Under the pieces are notes generated by a model. It was given only the letters and a program-made list of their open reading frames with translations, was not told where the DNA came from and searched no databases. A DNA stretch of 64,000 nt from DATGSL01 sp964645585 (GTDB taxonomy: Bacteria > Verrucomicrobiota > Verrucomicrobiia > Opitutales > T3Sed10-336). The stretch lies in NCBI GenBank assembly GCA_964645585.1, contig CAZYAN010000001.1:62001-126000 (forward strand), written 5' to 3'. Position 1 is the stretch's first letter, and each line of letters begins with the position of its first letter. A program made the translations under genes and the position numbers. Shown here one piece after another: positions 8,116-17,977 of the stretch.

Positions 8116-10854
8116 ATGAAAACAAGCCGAATTGTTATCCCAATTCTGGGAGCCGTTGTGGCTCTCTTTGCCTTTGTTCTGAATGGAACATCGGCGCCGC
8201 CGGTGACGGACGGCCTCGTTGTCTGGATGGATGGAAATCAGGTCACGACCGAGGTGGAGCAGCCGTTGACCCCTCTCGTGCGCTGGCCCGATCAATCGGG
8301 ACATGGCAATCACGCCGGACAAAGTGTGCTTGAGGCGCACCCGCATCCGAAACTTGCCCAAGGTGTCACACCCGCGGGAGGCGACGCTGTTCGCTTCGAT
8401 AACCAAGCGTTTCTTGATGTTGCGGCGTCCATGGATTTTGAGGGACTTGGGAGGACGTGGTACGTCGTCTTCCGGGATCATGGAGGCCCCAACCACCGCC
8501 GGGTCATCGCGACAGCCTATGAGAATCCGGAAGGGGCGTCCAACTTCAACGATCTCAGCGGAAGCATGCTCACTGCCGGCAACCATCGCACCTGGGGCCG
8601 GACTGAGACGGGAACCTTTACGGCGGCGGTCGTGGAACGAACACAGCCGAACGATTTTGCGATTGCGGGCGGCGTCTGGGATGAGGCTGGTGATGTGACC
8701 GCGATCTGGGTCGACAAGGATCAGAACCGCGGAGTTGAAACGGTAAGCGGAGCGACGGCCGTTCCCAGCAATCATATTGCGACCAGAATCGGCGCGATTG
8801 TGACGCCGGCCTTGGAATCCGGCTCTCACCTGGAAGGGGATATTGCCGAAATCGTTTATTACAATCGGACGCTGACTGAGGCGGAGCAGGATGCCGTGGA
8901 AACGTATTTATATTCACGTCATTTTCTCGGGCAGCAAGCTGGCGAGCTCCCCGCCTCGGGGCTCGTGCTTTGGCTCGACGCTACGCAGGTAGAACTGGAT
9001 GAGGCTCCGGCGTCCGTCGAGCGCGTGGTGGAATGGACGGATCAATCCGGGCGCAACAACCATGCGGTTGAGTCGCAGACGGCCGATGGAGGATTCCCGC
9101 TCTTGAAAACATCAGCTACGCCGACTGGTCAGAATGCGCTGGTTTTTGATGGAGCGGAGTTTCTGGAAATTCCGTCGAACCCAGCGGACCTTGATGGACC
9201 GGAACTGACCTGGTACATCGTGTTTCGTCCAGAACTTACTGATCACGGCCGTCTGATTAATTCCGCTTACTACGATTTGGGTACGGACGACTACATTCCC
9301 TACCATCGCGCTTGGCTGAGCCTGGTTAGCAGCGGCGATCGCTACCGGGCGGTGGCCACCAATGAATTCGGTGAGGGCTTTGTCGACGTCAACATCTATG
9401 ATGTATTGAGCACCGAAAGCTTTGCGATCGGCGGCGGAATCTGGAATGCGAATACCGCTGAGATCCGCGGAATCGTAGTAGACTCGTTCAGGAACCGATT
9501 TGTCGAGAGCCGTCTCGATGCCACCGGAAACCCGATCAGTCATATGTATACTCGAATTGGAGCGGGATCGGCCGCGCGGACTCCGGACGTAGTGGGGCCC
9601 TTAACCGGAGAAATTGCCGAGATCCTGATTTATAACCGGGTCCTTTCCGAGCAAGAGCAGGCGTCTGTGGAGACGTACCTTGCGGATAAGCATCTAGGCG
9701 AGGTGCCGGCGACCGGCTTTCAAGCTTGGCAGAATCTTCATTTTGACGGCAGCCAACTGGCGGACCCGGCGATCAGCGGACCGGATGCCAGCCCCGCGGG
9801 AGATGGCATTTCCAATCTCCTCAAGTATGCCAGCGGGATCGAGCCGTGGGCCCCGGTGACATTGAGTGAACTGATTCAGTTTGATGTCAGCACGAAGGTT
9901 TTGCTGTGGCCTGACCTGTCAGGTCGCGAGAACCATGCGGGTCCGAGTCTGTCCGCCGATCATGCTCTTCCGGAACCAGTCGCCGGAGCAACACCGGCGG
10001 GCGGCCGCGTCGTTCGTTTTGACAAGCCGTCAACTGAGTATCTTGAGATTCCGGGAAGTACGGACTTCGAGGGATCCGCATTGACTTGGTATGTCGTCGC
10101 CCGCGCAAACACGGAGTACGGCATGACCCGGCACGGGCGAATCCTCTCCGCGATCTACGGAGATGTCGGAAGCGGCGCCTGGGCGGAAGGGGAAACGTTG
10201 GCAACGATGTTGTCCAGCAACAACCGATTCCGGAGCCGCGGGCGCACCGATGGCGGAACGAGCGCGTTTACTGATGTTTCGGCGCCGCTTGTCGAGCCTG
10301 GCAACTTCGTGATCGGCGGATCGGTCTGGGATTCTGCCACCGGTCTTGAAGCCTTCTTTGTCGATCAGGAAGGAGAACGTCATGCCAATGTGAATACCAG
10401 CGTGAACGGCGTCTTGTCTCAGCATCGAGTTCTTCGCATTGGCGGGACCGAACGCTATTTTGACGGGGATATTGCCGAAGTTCTGTTCTATAACAGAGCT
10501 CTTACCGAACAGGAGCTGACGGCTGTTGAGGACTATCTCTACACTCGTCATTTTACATCGGGAGAAGCCGTCATGCCGGTGCTGGATAATCTCGTTTTAC
10601 GGCTCGATGCCGAGAATGTTGTAACGGAAGAACAGTCGGCGCTTACCTTCAGGCTCTCCAAGGAACTTCCAGATGTTGAGTTCGTTGTGGAAGTTTCCGA
10701 AGATCTGGTTTCCTGGGTGTCTGGGCCAGAGGTTACGGAAATCAGTTCCATCGTGGATGAGGAAACGACGGAGCTTATTACTGTCGTCAACCAGATGGAC
10801 TCGGGTGAGTCAGGGCGCGCCTTTATGCGTCTGAAGCTCATTCTGAACAACTAA
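8116..10854 (+). CDS. Triple LamG-repeat secreted protein with nested third repeat
   Basis: 912 residues. Signal peptide about 1-26. LamG1 about 30-270 starts [13 protein letters not shown] and ends [17 protein letters not shown]. LamG2 about 280-530 starts [12 protein letters not shown] and ends [17 protein letters not shown]. Residues 536-581 are the first half of the usual C-terminal module ([17 protein letters not shown]). LamG3 follows at about 582-840, and the module then resumes at 841-910 ([28 protein letters not shown]). LamG3 lacks its first strand at its start; a matching strand ([17 protein letters not shown]) sits at its end. A ribosome site (aaagagaacg) precedes ATG 8116. A pseudopilin gene follows 22 bp later. 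Probably a carbohydrate-binding surface protein; no catalytic motif. Confidence 0.83.
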   Translation: MKTSRIVIPILGAVVALFAFVLNGTSAPPVTDGLVVWMDGNQVTTEVEQPLTPLVRWPDQSGHGNHAGQSVLEAHPHPKLAQGVTPAGGDAVRFDNQAFLDVAASMDFEGLGRTWYVVFRDHGGPNHRRVIATAYENPEGASNFNDLSGSMLTAGNHRTWGRTETGTFTAAVVERTQPNDFAIAGGVWDEAGDVTAIWVDKDQNRGVETVSGATAVPSNHIATRIGAIVTPALESGSHLEGDIAEIVYYNRTLTEAEQDAVETYLYSRHFLGQQAGELPASGLVLWLDATQVELDEAPASVERVVEWTDQSGRNNHAVESQTADGGFPLLKTSATPTGQNALVFDGAEFLEIPSNPADLDGPELTWYIVFRPELTDHGRLINSAYYDLGTDDYIPYHRAWLSLVSSGDRYRAVATNEFGEGFVDVNIYDVLSTESFAIGGGIWNANTAEIRGIVVDSFRNRFVESRLDATGNPISHMYTRIGAGSAARTPDVVGPLTGEIAEILIYNRVLSEQEQASVETYLADKHLGEVPATGFQAWQNLHFDGSQLADPAISGPDASPAGDGISNLLKYASGIEPWAPVTLSELIQFDVSTKVLLWPDLSGRENHAGPSLSADHALPEPVAGATPAGGRVVRFDKPSTEYLEIPGSTDFEGSALTWYVVARANTEYGMTRHGRILSAIYGDVGSGAWAEGETLATMLSSNNRFRSRGRTDGGTSAFTDVSAPLVEPGNFVIGGSVWDSATGLEAFFVDQEGERHANVNTSVNGVLSQHRVLRIGGTERYFDGDIAEVLFYNRALTEQELTAVEDYLYTRHFTSGEAVMPVLDNLVLRLDAENVVTEEQSALTFRLSKELPDVEFVVEVSEDLVSWVSGPEVTEISSIVDEETTELITVVNQMDSGESGRAFMRLKLILNN

Positions 10855-10876
10855 CCCTAATGGGAGTAAAAGTGTC

Positions 10877-11608
10877 ATGAAAGCATACAACAAGGCATTT
10901 ACGCTCATTGAGCTGCTGACGGTAATCGCCATTATCGGCATTCTCGCTTCCATTCTTATTCCCGTTGTTGGCAGCGTCAGGGAATCGGCACGGGCGGCAA
11001 AATGCACATCGAACCTTCGGCAACTGGTGAGTGCAGCTCTGGTGTTCGATCAGGAGAATGGCTATTTGCCTTATTCAGTCTGGCCTGATCCCCGGGGGGT
11101 TCATCCGTGGTGGTATCATATGCAGCCGTACTTGGGAAATCTGTCGGAGCCTGAACGAGGCTGGTCGCATCCAGAGGACCAGGCGCTGGTCAGCGAGGTT
11201 ATGGAATGTCCGTCCCGAGTGTATGCGGGAGACCTTCCGGTGACGACGACCTATGCTGCGAATCGCGAGGTTATGGGATGGGCGCCGGAGGGAAAGCGTG
11301 ATGAAGCTATCGCCGTTCAAATGGAACAGATCCAGCGACCGTCCCAAGTGATTATGTTCGCGGATGCAACCCAAAGAGATGTCTCCAGCAGGTGGTCAAA
11401 TACGACGTTGACTGACTTTGGAGGAATCCCGGGTTATCGAGCGCAGGGCGATTTGCCACTGTCCACCGAGAATGACCAGGACCTTACTCCTGGAACGTCG
11501 ATCCGGTATCGGCATGCGGGCGACACCGCGAACATCGGGTTCGTCGACGGACATGTCGAAAGAGTGCAAAAGGGGACGCTTCGTCAGCTGAACCTTTTTA
11601 AATATTAA
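10877..11608 (+). CDS. Type II secretion/type IV pilin-like pseudopilin (H-X9-DG type)
   Basis: 243 residues. Prepilin leader MKAYNKA, then [18 protein letters not shown] with the conserved Glu5, followed by a globular domain. Near the C-terminus [19 protein letters not shown] gives the H-X9-DG signature. The N-terminal helix is almost identical to that of the pseudopilin at 1772-2461 while the globular part has diverged, consistent with an expanded family. It follows the triple-LamG gene by 22 bp with a good ribosome site (tgggag), so the two are almost certainly co-transcribed. Its role in assembly or display of the LamG partner is inferred only from this repeated pairing. Confidence 0.9.
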   Translation: MKAYNKAFTLIELLTVIAIIGILASILIPVVGSVRESARAAKCTSNLRQLVSAALVFDQENGYLPYSVWPDPRGVHPWWYHMQPYLGNLSEPERGWSHPEDQALVSEVMECPSRVYAGDLPVTTTYAANREVMGWAPEGKRDEAIAVQMEQIQRPSQVIMFADATQRDVSSRWSNTTLTDFGGIPGYRAQGDLPLSTENDQDLTPGTSIRYRHAGDTANIGFVDGHVERVQKGTLRQLNLFKY

Positions 11609-11629
11609 TCTGATGTCTGGAGCCTTGTT

Positions 11630-12568
11630 ATGAAAGTTATCTACGAACCCGAGATTCCATCGCATGACCCCGCGCTTTATGAGGCTGATCGGGAAGCGGT
11701 GATTCATTCTGGCTGGACATCGGTGGACGCCGCCGCGCGGGAACAGTACGACGCGGAAGGCTACCTGATCGTGCGCGACGCGTTCTCGGAAGAAAGCGTG
11801 GAGGCTGCCCGTAATGAGCTGGAGCGGATGACGCTGGCCGACGACCCGGAGTGCGCCAGTATTTATTATGAAGGGACGGTCCGGCGGCTGCTTCAAGAGG
11901 ACCTTTCTGGAAGCGATAACGCCGGCGATGAGAAGAGCACCGAGGGCCTGGCCCTCGGTGTTTCAAGCCAAGCCTTGCCGCGCCTCGACGCGTCAGTCCG
12001 GGCGCGCTACGTCCGGAAATTTATGGGGTTCACGTCAACTCACCCGCCGCTCGATCGCCTGGCACGGGATCCTCAGCTCTTGCGGCTGCTGCGTCAGCTT
12101 TCCGATGACCGGGAAGTCGAGCTGTTCCAAGAAATGGCGATGCTCAAGCCGCCGGGTGGACGGGAAAAACCGTGGCATCAGGATCATGCTTATTTTAATC
12201 ATCCGCTCGACACCCGCATTATTGGCGTATGGATCGCGCTGGCTGACGTCGGGCCGGAGAACGGCTGCATGTATCTGCTTCCGGGCGCTCAGAATGACGG
12301 ACCGATTCCGCATTTCATGCGTCGCGACTGGCAGATCTGTGACACCGAAATCTATGGAGTTCTTGCCGACCGGCGAATTGCGGCGCCGATGAAGGCTGGC
12401 GATGTGCTGATCTTTGACAGCAAGCTTCCACATGGGACGCCCCGGAATTCAACAGAAGATTATCGTTGGGCGGTGCAACTTCATTACCGGTCAATCGGCT
12501 CCCGAAAATGTCCCGACGAAGAGCGCTTGGCGATCTTCGGCAGCGAAGGGAAGAACGTCAGTTGTTAA
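11630..12568 (+). CDS. Phytanoyl-CoA dioxygenase (PhyH) family Fe(II)/2-oxoglutarate oxygenase
   Basis: 312 residues, no signal peptide, so probably cytoplasmic. The Fe(II) facial triad is H183-x-D185 (in PWHQDHAYF) with distal H268 (LPHGTPRNS); R279 is the likely 2-oxoglutarate anchor. WIALADVGPENGCMYLLPGA is the family core. The family hydroxylates diverse small molecules, and substrate cannot be read from sequence. It sits between a pseudopilin and a metallo-beta-lactamase-fold gene in the run of + strand genes that ends in the phosphonate block. PhnY*, which hydroxylates 2-aminoethylphosphonate, belongs to the same superfamily, but its HD-domain partner PhnZ is absent here, so I do not propose that role. 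Confidence 0.85.
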   Translation: MKVIYEPEIPSHDPALYEADREAVIHSGWTSVDAAAREQYDAEGYLIVRDAFSEESVEAARNELERMTLADDPECASIYYEGTVRRLLQEDLSGSDNAGDEKSTEGLALGVSSQALPRLDASVRARYVRKFMGFTSTHPPLDRLARDPQLLRLLRQLSDDREVELFQEMAMLKPPGGREKPWHQDHAYFNHPLDTRIIGVWIALADVGPENGCMYLLPGAQNDGPIPHFMRRDWQICDTEIYGVLADRRIAAPMKAGDVLIFDSKLPHGTPRNSTEDYRWAVQLHYRSIGSRKCPDEERLAIFGSEGKNVSC

Positions 12569-12572
12569 CGGG

Positions 12573-13823
12573 ATGAACGCGGACGAGAGAGCTCGAAATA
12601 ACTGTTATTATCAAGTGAAGGCATTCTTGGACAGGATTGAAAAGAGAATCTCTCCGCGGGTTGGTATGGCCCTCCTCGCGCTATTCCTCGGCGCGGTCTT
12701 CATCTGTGGAGATTTGCGGGCAAAGGAAGGAGACCAGTCTGCGGCGGAGGCCATTGCAAACGATCCCGGGATGGACCTCCTGCTCAATCTGTTGCAGGAG
12801 GGGCCCGATCGGGAGGTTCGGCGCGGGATTGTGGCGCTGGCGACGGAGAGATGGACAGGGGAGCATCAGGTAACCTCGGGTGAACTCCGACGGTCAGGTA
12901 AAAATGATGGTCTGATGACGGCACACTATATCGATGTCGGTGATGCTGAGGCGACGCTCCTGACCGGGCCGGACTTCACTGTTCTTATCGATGCCGCGGA
13001 TTGCCGGGTTGCGCTGGGGTTCATGCCGGACCATATGCGGAACCAGGGACAGTATGAATCCCGGCTGGTCACCTACCTGAAGTCGCTTGGAATCGATCGC
13101 ATCGATCTTTTGATCGGCACGCATTCCCATCACGACCATATGAACAGTTTTCCGCGAGTGCTTGAGGCATTCGATGTCAAGCAAGTGTGGCTTCCAGGAA
13201 GCCGGGCTTTTATGGGGAGGCGCGTCAAGCACCTCAGGCGCATGGTGGAGGAAACCGAGCGTTTGATCGCGGAACGGAAGATTGCTTATCGTGAACCCCG
13301 GGCGGGGGAGAAGATTGCGATCGGATCGCTGGCTGTTGAAGTTGTGCATCCGGAGAAATTATTGGGGGAGTATCCGACTGGGCGGCAGGTGAACTATGAT
13401 TCTGTTTCGATCCGGGCAACGTATGGGAAGATCCACTTCCTGTTTACGGGTGACGCGAGTCGAACGGCCGAACGGGAAATGGTGGCGCGCGGACACGACC
13501 TTCGGGCGCACATTTTGCATTTAGGCCATCATGGCGCGAATGACGCTACGGATCCGGCATTTCTGGCGGCGGTCATGCCGGAGGTCGCCATTTATTCGGC
13601 CCATGCCCAATCCCGGGTGAAGCCTGGCCATCGGACGCTGCATGACCTGTTCACGCGGAGCATCACGGTGTATGGAACCGACGTTCACGGGAACATCCTG
13701 ATTCGAACGGATGGAGAACAGTATGCGGTGGAGTTTGGACACGATCTGGTGAGACCACCTGTCTTGCCATCGTGGCGAAATTCGGCGCCGGGAGTTAAGG
13801 CGGAACGAACGAGAAAGTTGTGA
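12573..13823 (+). CDS. Secreted metallo-beta-lactamase-fold hydrolase (ComEC C-terminal-like)
   Basis: 416 residues from ATG 12573, four bases after the previous stop; earlier in-frame starts overlap the dioxygenase gene. A hydrophobic segment at about 32-48 acts as signal or anchor. The MBL metal motif is GTHSHHDHMNSF (H-x-H-x-D-H), followed by LFTGDASRTAERE (metal Asp) and HLGHHGANDATDP (last His), with AIYSAHAQSRVKPGH near the end. This arrangement resembles the stand-alone ComEC/Rec2 hydrolase domain, acting on a phosphodiester or related bond outside the cytoplasm. Its stop overlaps the GTG start of the next gene (GTGA), implying translational coupling. Substrate unknown. Confidence 0.8.
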   Translation: MNADERARNNCYYQVKAFLDRIEKRISPRVGMALLALFLGAVFICGDLRAKEGDQSAAEAIANDPGMDLLLNLLQEGPDREVRRGIVALATERWTGEHQVTSGELRRSGKNDGLMTAHYIDVGDAEATLLTGPDFTVLIDAADCRVALGFMPDHMRNQGQYESRLVTYLKSLGIDRIDLLIGTHSHHDHMNSFPRVLEAFDVKQVWLPGSRAFMGRRVKHLRRMVEETERLIAERKIAYREPRAGEKIAIGSLAVEVVHPEKLLGEYPTGRQVNYDSVSIRATYGKIHFLFTGDASRTAEREMVARGHDLRAHILHLGHHGANDATDPAFLAAVMPEVAIYSAHAQSRVKPGHRTLHDLFTRSITVYGTDVHGNILIRTDGEQYAVEFGHDLVRPPVLPSWRNSAPGVKAERTRKL

Positions 13824-16399
13824 TAAGAACACGGAAAAGAGGATCTGGATCGATACTGCCGCGCACGAGCGCCTTGGCTGTTGCTCTTGCGTTGTGCGGA
13901 GGGCCAATTAACGGGACGGCCCAAGGACTGGAGAGAATTCGATACAACCAACCTGGTTTGACGGTCGAGCTGGGGGTGGGCCTGTGCTCACTGCCGATGC
14001 CTGTAGATTACAATAACGACGGTTTAATCGATCTCCTCGTCACCGCCGGGCAAGACGTTCCGGACGGTTATACGTATTACTTTGAAAACACGGGTAAGCG
14101 GGAGGACGGAATCGATGTCTTTAAGCCGGGCGTTCGGATCGGACCGAAACACGAGTTCTTTACGCCGTCATATGTAGACGGGGAATTGCGTGTACTCGCG
14201 TACAATCGGGAATATGATACGCGGGACTTTGAAACCTCGTGGGAGATTTACCCGGAGGCAAACGTTCACACGAGCAGCGGTCGCATTCGCGCCAATCAGT
14301 GGAGTTATGTTGATTTCGACGGGAACGGGGTTCTCGATTTAATTGTTGGGGTGGGGGATTGGGCGGACTACGGCTGGGACGACGCTTTCAACGATCAAGG
14401 GGAGTGGGTCGCGGGGCCGCTGCGAGGGTATGTTTACCTTATTCGGAACATGGGCACAAATGAAAAGCCTGTTTATGAGGCTCCGGTGAAAATCGAAACG
14501 ACCGAAGGCGTGCCGGTCGAAGTGTATGGGCGTCCCTCGCCGAACTTTGCCGACTTTACGGGCGATGGGAAGCTGGACCTGATTTGCGGCGAGTTCTTGG
14601 ACGGGCTTACCTTTTTCAGGAATGTCGGGACGCGTACAGAGCCGCAATATGGGCCGGGTATCCGGTTGAAAGACGCCTCGGGCGAACCGATTCGCTTGAA
14701 AGGGTGCATGATTCGTCCGACTGCCTATGACTGGACCGGTGACGGCAATATCGATTTGGTCGTCGGCGCGGAGGACGGGAGTGTGGGGCTTGTCAGGCAC
14801 ACGGGCAAACTGGATGCGGAAGGCACACCGATCTTTGAACAGCCGGTCTATTTTAAGCAGCAGGCCAACGAGGTTAAAGGCGGGGTGCTGATTACACCCG
14901 TCAGTTTCGACTGGAATGGCGATGGGCGTGACGATCTTATCGCGGGGAACGCGGCGGGGCACATTCTCTATTTCGAGAATCTCGGCGGCAATCCGCCGAA
15001 ATGGGCGGCGGCGAAGAAATTGGAGGCGGACGGTGAAGTCATCCGGATCCAAGCGGGAGTGAACGGATCCATTCAAGGCCCGGCCGAGGCGAAGTGGGGA
15101 TACACGGTGGTGAGCGCGGCTGACTGGAATCATGACGGATTGCCGGATCTGCTGGTGAACTCCATCTGGGGGAACGTGGTTTGGTATGAAAACGTCGGCA
15201 CGCGGACGGCACCGAAACTTGCGGCGCCGAAACCGGTCGAGGTCGAGTGGGATGCCGCTGCTCCGAATCCGCACTGGCACTGGTGGAAGGCGGAGGGGAA
15301 AGAGCTGGTTACGCAATGGCGGAGCACGGTTCAAGTGATCGACTTGAACGAAGATGGTTTGAACGATCTTGTCGCGCTCGATCAGGAAGGTTATCTGGTA
15401 TTCTTTGAGCGAAAGGAAGTGGCGGGCGAGCGGAAGCTGATGCCGCCTCAGCGAATCTTTTCTGTCGAACCGGATGCGCCCAGCGCTTTTGATCACGCGC
15501 ACAGGGAGGTTGCGTTTCCCCGCGAGGATGGCTCCAACGACCTTGCTGGACCGGATGGGGAAGGGCGGATGCCCTATCTGGGGCGGGAATGGAGCGGCCG
15601 GCGATGGGGGCCGTGGAAAGTATTTAAGCGAGCGCCTCTGCTGTTTCCCTGGGAGACAGCAGAGAACGGCCAAGACTATCCTCCGCTGCGAATGAATGCG
15701 GGATGGGCTGGGCGAAGCGGCCGCCGCAAATTTATCCTGACGGATTGGACCGGGGACGGCCGCCTCGATCTGCTGGTGAACAGCAGCAATGTCAATCTGC
15801 TGGAGAATGTGGCCGCGGAACCCGGGAAATTTATTTTCCGGAACCGCGGTCCTGTGGATACCCTTCGGCTTGCCGGCCACACGAGTTCGCCGACAGTGGT
15901 CAACTGGAGCGGAGGAGCGGTGCCCGATCTATTAGTCGGCGCCGAAGATGGTTATCTTTATTATGTAAAAAATCCTTATTCGCTCCCCGTGGATGCGGTT
16001 TTCCGAACGCCCTCTTTTACAGTTGAAGCTAGGCGTGGCGAAATTGGAATATTAGAGGACGAACGCCAGGCATTTGTGAATCGCGCCTATGTATGGCAAG
16101 GGGTGCCGAAACAGTTTAAGGGGTGGACAATATGGCGAACGTATGGCGGGGAACGATCGGTTGTACGCCTGACCGCCATGCGGGATGACGTTGTGTATAT
16201 GGCCACCGCGCCGAGGCAGCCGGGAATCAGCCTGACCGGCTGGACGGAGGTGCCGGATACAGCGTTTGCGTACAGCACGCCGAACGGGACGGAAATGCGG
16301 GTGTACAGCCGCCCGGTGAGAAAGAACGAGATGATAGATGTCCCGCAAGGGAACTGGGCCGGCGGGGTGCTGTTGTTTCCTGAAGCGGACTTGGAATAA
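13820..16399 (+). CDS. Secreted VCBS/FG-GAP repeat beta-propeller protein
   Basis: 859 residues, GTG start overlapping the upstream stop. The N-terminus has a signal peptide (LAVALALCGGPINGTAQG). At least eight FG-GAP/VCBS repeats with calcium-loop cores are visible: DYNNDGLIDLLV, DFDGNGVLDLIVG, DFTGDGKLDLICG, DWTGDGNIDLVVG, DWNGDGRDDLIAG, DWNHDGLPDLLV, DLNEDGLNDLVA and DWTGDGRLDLLV. Together they should form an integrin-alpha-like seven- or eight-bladed propeller with Dx(D/N)xDG calcium sites. A C-terminal domain (about 740-859) has no motif I recognise. Such proteins usually bind polysaccharide or serve as adhesion surfaces; some are lyases, but nothing here shows catalysis. Confidence 0.82.
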   Translation: MIRTRKRGSGSILPRTSALAVALALCGGPINGTAQGLERIRYNQPGLTVELGVGLCSLPMPVDYNNDGLIDLLVTAGQDVPDGYTYYFENTGKREDGIDVFKPGVRIGPKHEFFTPSYVDGELRVLAYNREYDTRDFETSWEIYPEANVHTSSGRIRANQWSYVDFDGNGVLDLIVGVGDWADYGWDDAFNDQGEWVAGPLRGYVYLIRNMGTNEKPVYEAPVKIETTEGVPVEVYGRPSPNFADFTGDGKLDLICGEFLDGLTFFRNVGTRTEPQYGPGIRLKDASGEPIRLKGCMIRPTAYDWTGDGNIDLVVGAEDGSVGLVRHTGKLDAEGTPIFEQPVYFKQQANEVKGGVLITPVSFDWNGDGRDDLIAGNAAGHILYFENLGGNPPKWAAAKKLEADGEVIRIQAGVNGSIQGPAEAKWGYTVVSAADWNHDGLPDLLVNSIWGNVVWYENVGTRTAPKLAAPKPVEVEWDAAAPNPHWHWWKAEGKELVTQWRSTVQVIDLNEDGLNDLVALDQEGYLVFFERKEVAGERKLMPPQRIFSVEPDAPSAFDHAHREVAFPREDGSNDLAGPDGEGRMPYLGREWSGRRWGPWKVFKRAPLLFPWETAENGQDYPPLRMNAGWAGRSGRRKFILTDWTGDGRLDLLVNSSNVNLLENVAAEPGKFIFRNRGPVDTLRLAGHTSSPTVVNWSGGAVPDLLVGAEDGYLYYVKNPYSLPVDAVFRTPSFTVEARRGEIGILEDERQAFVNRAYVWQGVPKQFKGWTIWRTYGGERSVVRLTAMRDDVVYMATAPRQPGISLTGWTEVPDTAFAYSTPNGTEMRVYSRPVRKNEMIDVPQGNWAGGVLLFPEADLE

Positions 16400-16406
16400 G
16401 AAAAAA

Positions 16407-17969
16407 ATGAGTATTAAAAATCGCATTACAGTTACAAATAAGAATAACCTGTACCGTCCGCTCTCATGGGCCGCTGTTTGTGGTTCGCTGCTACTCGCGG
16501 TGCCGGGTGTGGCGGACAGCGCTCCGGAACGCGAACCAAAGGTTCTGATTATTGGCGTTGACGGGTTGCGTCCGGATGCGCTGGAGCAGGCGGCGACACC
16601 GAACATTGATCGTCTGATCGCCAGTGGCGCCTATACAAGCAGCGCGCGGATTTTGCGTGATTATCGGGAGAATGACACTGTGAGCGGTGCGAGCTGGTCG
16701 AGCATTCTCACGGGTGTTTGGGCGAACAAGCACGGGGTTCATGACAATTCATTCGAAGGAAAAAACTTTCCCGCGTATCCCCATTTTTTTGAGCGAGTGA
16801 AAGCCGCAAAGCCGGATGCGCAAACCGTGTCGCTGGTCTCGTGGGAAGAGATTGATAAGCACATCGTTTCCGGCGCGGATGTCCGCCATGTCGAACGATT
16901 GCCGGCTGGCGACCTCGTCGATTTTGCCGTGTCCGCGGGTGACGCCGGCATCGATACGCGTGACGGGAAATGGCATCATCTTGTCGGTCTCCGCCGGGAG
17001 GGTGTCGTTTCGATCTTTGTCGACGGGCGGCATCTCGGTTCGATCGAGGATCGTTCCGGGGATTTCGATCTGACCGGCGAATTTTATATGCTCGGGCGTG
17101 ATGGACGTCTGGATACAGGAGTGTTCTCCGGAGAAACGGAACAGGTGCGAATCTGGAACCGCGCGCTTTCCCCGGACGAGATTGCTGCCGTGGCCGGCGC
17201 CGGTTCGCCGGCCGCGAGGGGATGGCGCGAGCCGGTGGAGATCAATCTCCGGGGAATGGTCGCGGACCTCCGCGGCGCGATCGACAAGTCGCAAGTCCCT
17301 CTGTCGCCGGAGATCGCGGGCATTACCCAAGGCGATTGGAGCTTGGAGGCGTGGGTTCGCTCGACGAATAAGGGACGGAACATTGTGATCGGCAATCATC
17401 TTCGCGGCAGGAACTCGCTGAATCTTGAGCTGTATTCCAACAACCGCGTGAGGATTTATATGAATCCCCGGTGGAGCCGGATTGATCATGAGGACGTCAT
17501 GGATGGAAATATGGCCGCCGCTGCCGCAGCGGTTTTGCGCGATCAAAATCCGACCGCGATGTTTGTTTATTTCCATCAGACCGACCTGACGGGACACACG
17601 CTTGGGTTCAGTCCGGAGGTTCCGCGGTATATGAATGCGGTGGAGAATGTAGACCGGCATATCGGCCGGGTCGTGGAAGCGCTTGCTTCGCGTCCGACTT
17701 ACGAGAAGGAAGACTGGCTGGTAATTGTCTGCACCGATCACGGAGGACTCGGGACGCGGCATGGCGACGGGCATGATGATCCGGAAATTTTCACGGTGCC
17801 GATGATTCTCAATGGAACCTCGGTGAAACCAGGCAAAATCGAAGAGCAGGTCTACTTGGTGGATGTCGTTCCGACCGTGCTCGCCCATCTTGGAATCGAA
17901 GTTGACTCCGGGTGGGGGCTGGACGGAAGGTCGCTCGCGAATGAACCTCTAACGTCGGCCGGAAGATAG
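16407..17969 (+). CDS. Alkaline-phosphatase-superfamily phosphodiesterase with inserted LamG domain
   Basis: 520 residues from ATG 16407; the frame is open upstream but overlaps the previous gene. Signal peptide about 17-38. The catalytic fold of the nucleotide pyrophosphatase/phosphodiesterase group is split. The first part has IIGVDGLRPDAL (metal D52) and GASWSSILTGVWANKHG (nucleophile region). The second has HQTDLTGHTLGF (D393, H397), CTDHGG (D444, H445) and a late GDGHDD (H456). Between them, residues about 172-360 are LamG-like, but the half that normally comes last (DGKWHHLVGLRREG to RIWNRALSPDEI) precedes the half that normally comes first (GDWSLEAWVRST to NRVRIYMNPRWS). It likely hydrolyses a phospho- or phosphono-ester outside the cytoplasm. 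Nine bases separate it from the transporter gene. Confidence 0.8.
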   Translation: MSIKNRITVTNKNNLYRPLSWAAVCGSLLLAVPGVADSAPEREPKVLIIGVDGLRPDALEQAATPNIDRLIASGAYTSSARILRDYRENDTVSGASWSSILTGVWANKHGVHDNSFEGKNFPAYPHFFERVKAAKPDAQTVSLVSWEEIDKHIVSGADVRHVERLPAGDLVDFAVSAGDAGIDTRDGKWHHLVGLRREGVVSIFVDGRHLGSIEDRSGDFDLTGEFYMLGRDGRLDTGVFSGETEQVRIWNRALSPDEIAAVAGAGSPAARGWREPVEINLRGMVADLRGAIDKSQVPLSPEIAGITQGDWSLEAWVRSTNKGRNIVIGNHLRGRNSLNLELYSNNRVRIYMNPRWSRIDHEDVMDGNMAAAAAAVLRDQNPTAMFVYFHQTDLTGHTLGFSPEVPRYMNAVENVDRHIGRVVEALASRPTYEKEDWLVIVCTDHGGLGTRHGDGHDDPEIFTVPMILNGTSVKPGKIEEQVYLVDVVPTVLAHLGIEVDSGWGLDGRSLANEPLTSAGR

Positions 17970-17977
17970 ATGGAAAG

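Noticed and set aside
11630..12568. PhnY*-type 2-aminoethylphosphonate hydroxylase
   Set aside because: It belongs to the same superfamily and lies near phosphonate genes, but the required HD-domain oxygenase PhnZ is absent and four unrelated genes lie between.
14339..15880. Long minus-strand frame inside the VCBS gene, and similar ones at 6729-7949 and 23743-25026
   Set aside because: These are antisense shadows of GC-rich genes: their translations are Arg/Pro-rich without domains, while the + strand frames have clear motifs.
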